A stretch of 64,000 bases of DNA. Origin: Heterohyrax brucei. Taxonomy: Eukaryota; Chordata; Mammalia; Hyracoidea; Procaviidae. The stretch covers positions 127,464,796-127,528,795 of the forward strand of contig CM053142.1 in NCBI GenBank assembly GCA_028571685.1, written 5' to 3'. The notes beneath the pieces are model-generated. The model was given only the letters and a program-made list of their open reading frames with translations, made no database searches and was not told where the DNA came from. Of this stretch, positions 62,166-64,000 are shown one piece after another; position 1 is the first letter of the stretch; the number at the start of each line of letters is the position of its first letter. A program made the translations under genes and the position numbers.

Positions 62166-63419
62166 TTGTGGCCTTATGATGTTGAGTTCATGACATCCAT
62201 GGCTGTCTAAGGTTCTGCAGGAAGTTAGGTTCCCTCTGGACACCATGGCAAGTTTTGCCCTCTTGCTTCTTGCTAGCCTGAGGTCAGAGCTGAGATTCCT
62301 CTGCAGTTGGACCTTTGATTTTCATTCTTTGAACCTCTTTCAAAGAATTTCATGATCATGGGTTTCACTGTCAAATAGTGTCTTCCTGACACAGTGTGTC
62401 CTTCTATGTAGCTATATGTTCTCCCTATCCGAGCTTCCCATATGTTTGCAGAGAGAACAACACAGTTTTACTGTGTCTCGTCTCAGGTGTTAGTCTGGTC
62501 ACCTCTTGGCGTCTCCCGTAAGGAGAGGCTCCCTGCTTCCTTGCTTGCTTTATGAGACATTTCCAATGTGTTTTTTCTTTTTATCCTTTATGCTTTTGAA
62601 TTGCTTTTTGTTTTTGTCTGTCCACCTATTCATGATGGCATCTCTACTCTGATTTTATCTTACTTTGGAGCCAGGCTTTATTTTTTCCTATTTTTTTTAT
62701 TTGAGACACCTTTTTGTTTATTGTTTAAGTTGGTGTGAACTTTGCATGGTGTGGCTTTAACTCCTGAAAGTGGTTAAATGCAGCTGGGGTCCTTTCCCAA
62801 CAGTTCTCACAGCCACTGGATGGGAAGATGCTAAGAGGAGGCATATGCTTCAGAAGAAGATGCTGGGGGGGGGTGGGGGGGCCCAGGACAGAGATGGCCT
62901 TTCACTGCTTATAAATGAGTTCAAATTTCCAACTCAGAGGTGGAGAAATCATGTCTGAGAAAACCTAGAGAGGAAAAGAGATTCCTCAGAGGCAGTATGG
63001 ATTCTGCCCAGATGCAAGGGAAGGTCTCTGGGAATTTCCTGGGAGCTGTGCTCTGCTTGAGAAGTTTCCAAGAGACATTATCTCAGTACATTCCGTTTTA
63101 ATGAAGACCATTTAAGGAGACAGCATCTGGGGAGCATGTGCAGCCACAAGATCAGCCATAGGTAAAAAGAATTCTTTCTTCTAGTGGTAAATCTGTAGCT
63201 GCTTGGCCAACGGGGATTTATTGCCACTAAATGTTCCCAGCTCACAGTAAAAGACCCAAGTTGAATAGTGACAATCCTGCCTCTGTGGTGACATGGGTAG
63301 GACTGGTGTGCTCAGCTGGACAAGTCACACAGAGCATTGTTTATTAATACTCTGAGTATCCCATTTGTGGTATGGTCACTGAGTATCATCTATGTTTGTC
63401 CAGCGACAAGTTTATTCCC
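62166..63419. other. no gene seen; one G-run
   Basis: Intergenic sequence without recognised repeats. It includes G9-T-G7 at 62865-62881. Confidence 0.45.
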
Positions 63420-63578
63420 CAAACCCAAAAACCCATTACCATTCAGTTAGTTTTGACTCATAGCGATCCTATATAACAGAGTAAAACTGTTACATAGTGT
63501 TTCCAAGGAGCACATGGCAGATTTGAACTGCTGACATGCTGTCACTGGCAACCAGATCTTTCACTGCTCTCTTTACTA
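63420..63578 (-). repeat. AfroSINE-type SINE, minus strand
   Basis: 'aacccattaccattcagtta', 'agcgatcctatataacagag', 'gtttccaaggagcacatggc'. Confidence 0.88.
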
Positions 63579-63763
63579 CCAACCTTTTTTTTCCAGAAGA
63601 CAAACTGTTACCCACTGTACCACCGGAGCAAAAACTGGGCAGACTATCCAAACGAAGATGTGTTTAGTGTCAAATCTGTCCTTAAAATGTTGGAACAAAC
63701 ATTTAACCCTAAATACAAGAACTTCATCACTAACTCTGCTACCTACCTGTTCTTCTTTCTACT

Positions 63764-63927
63764 TAAACCCAACCCACTGCCGTCGAGTCGGGTCCAACTC
63801 GTAGTTACCCTATAGGTCAGAGTAGAAGTGCCCCGTAGAGTTTCCGATGAGCACCTAGCAGATTTGAACTGCCGACCTTTTGGTCAGCAGACATAGCACG
63901 TAAGTCACTATGCTACCAGGGTTTCCT
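63764..63927 (-). repeat. AfroSINE-type SINE, minus strand, well preserved
   Basis: 'aacccactgccgtcgagtcg', 'ggtcagagtagaagtgcccc', 'cgaccttttggtcagcagac', 'atgctaccagggtttcc'. It retains several CpG sites, which suggests a younger copy. Confidence 0.92.
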
Positions 63928-64000
63928 CTTTGGGGAGTGTATTATTACTGCCCCCTACGCACAGATTCTGTCTAAAATGATTCTGACAGTTTCTAGTAGT

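Noticed and set aside
1-64000. CRISPR arrays, bacterial operons or rRNA genes
   Set aside because: No regularly spaced short repeats, no ribosome binding sites with packed genes, no rRNA-like stretch. The sequence is mammalian.

Overview
The window looks like a placental mammal genome from Afrotheria, most likely an elephant or a close paenungulate relative. The main reason is some forty copies of one SINE type. Its body reads roughly 'aaccctggtggcatagtggttaagtgct...aaccaaaaggt...ccttggaaactctatgggg' and its 3' end 'gctatgagt(t/c)ggaatcgac'. I recognise this as the AfroSINE type of elephants and their kin. The other interspersed repeats (L1, RTE, MaLR-type LTRs, MIR, L2, MER5A) are also mammalian. 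The species itself is inferred, not proven.

The only host gene I can support is MSRB3 on the + strand. Bases 1-5114 are the end of its last intron. Bases 5115-5279 are the last coding exon, carrying the catalytic RYC motif and the C-terminal KAEL signal. The 3' UTR probably ends just after an AATAAA at 8226-8231. From about 8.3 kb to the end of the window I see no host coding exon. This fits the long intergenic stretch that lies beyond MSRB3 in other mammals.

The intergenic part is built from layered mobile elements. A 5'-truncated sense L1 (14169-18480) carries a broken ORF2. A minus-strand L1/HAL1-type element (20905-25165) keeps a 3' end and ORF1-like sequence but almost no ORF2. There are further L1 fragments, RTE-type LINE fragments, three copies of one MaLR-type LTR family (two with clear 5-bp target duplications), an internally deleted mariner (42400-42953), and many SINEs, several nested in each other. 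A 171-bp direct duplication (48509-48679 and 50872-51042) matches at 169 of 171 positions and is not explained by any repeat I recognise.

The most notable object is a nearly complete endogenous retrovirus at 53220-61577, inserted into an older minus-strand RTE copy with a perfect 6-bp target duplication (ATTGGT). Its layout is LTR, lysine-tRNA type primer site, splice donor, gag, pro, pol, env, polypurine tract, LTR. Gag (630 codons) and the dUTPase-protease-G-patch frame are open, and both -1 frameshift heptamers (GGGAAAC and AAATTTT) are intact. Pol has three in-frame stops and one frameshift. Env has two frame changes and one stop. Gag-pro-pol is of betaretrovirus (type D) kind, while env is of gammaretrovirus/type D kind, so this is the recombinant architecture known from type D retroviruses. 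The LTRs differ at about 13 of 347 positions plus one 2-bp indel, so the insertion is much younger than most of its surroundings but not recent.
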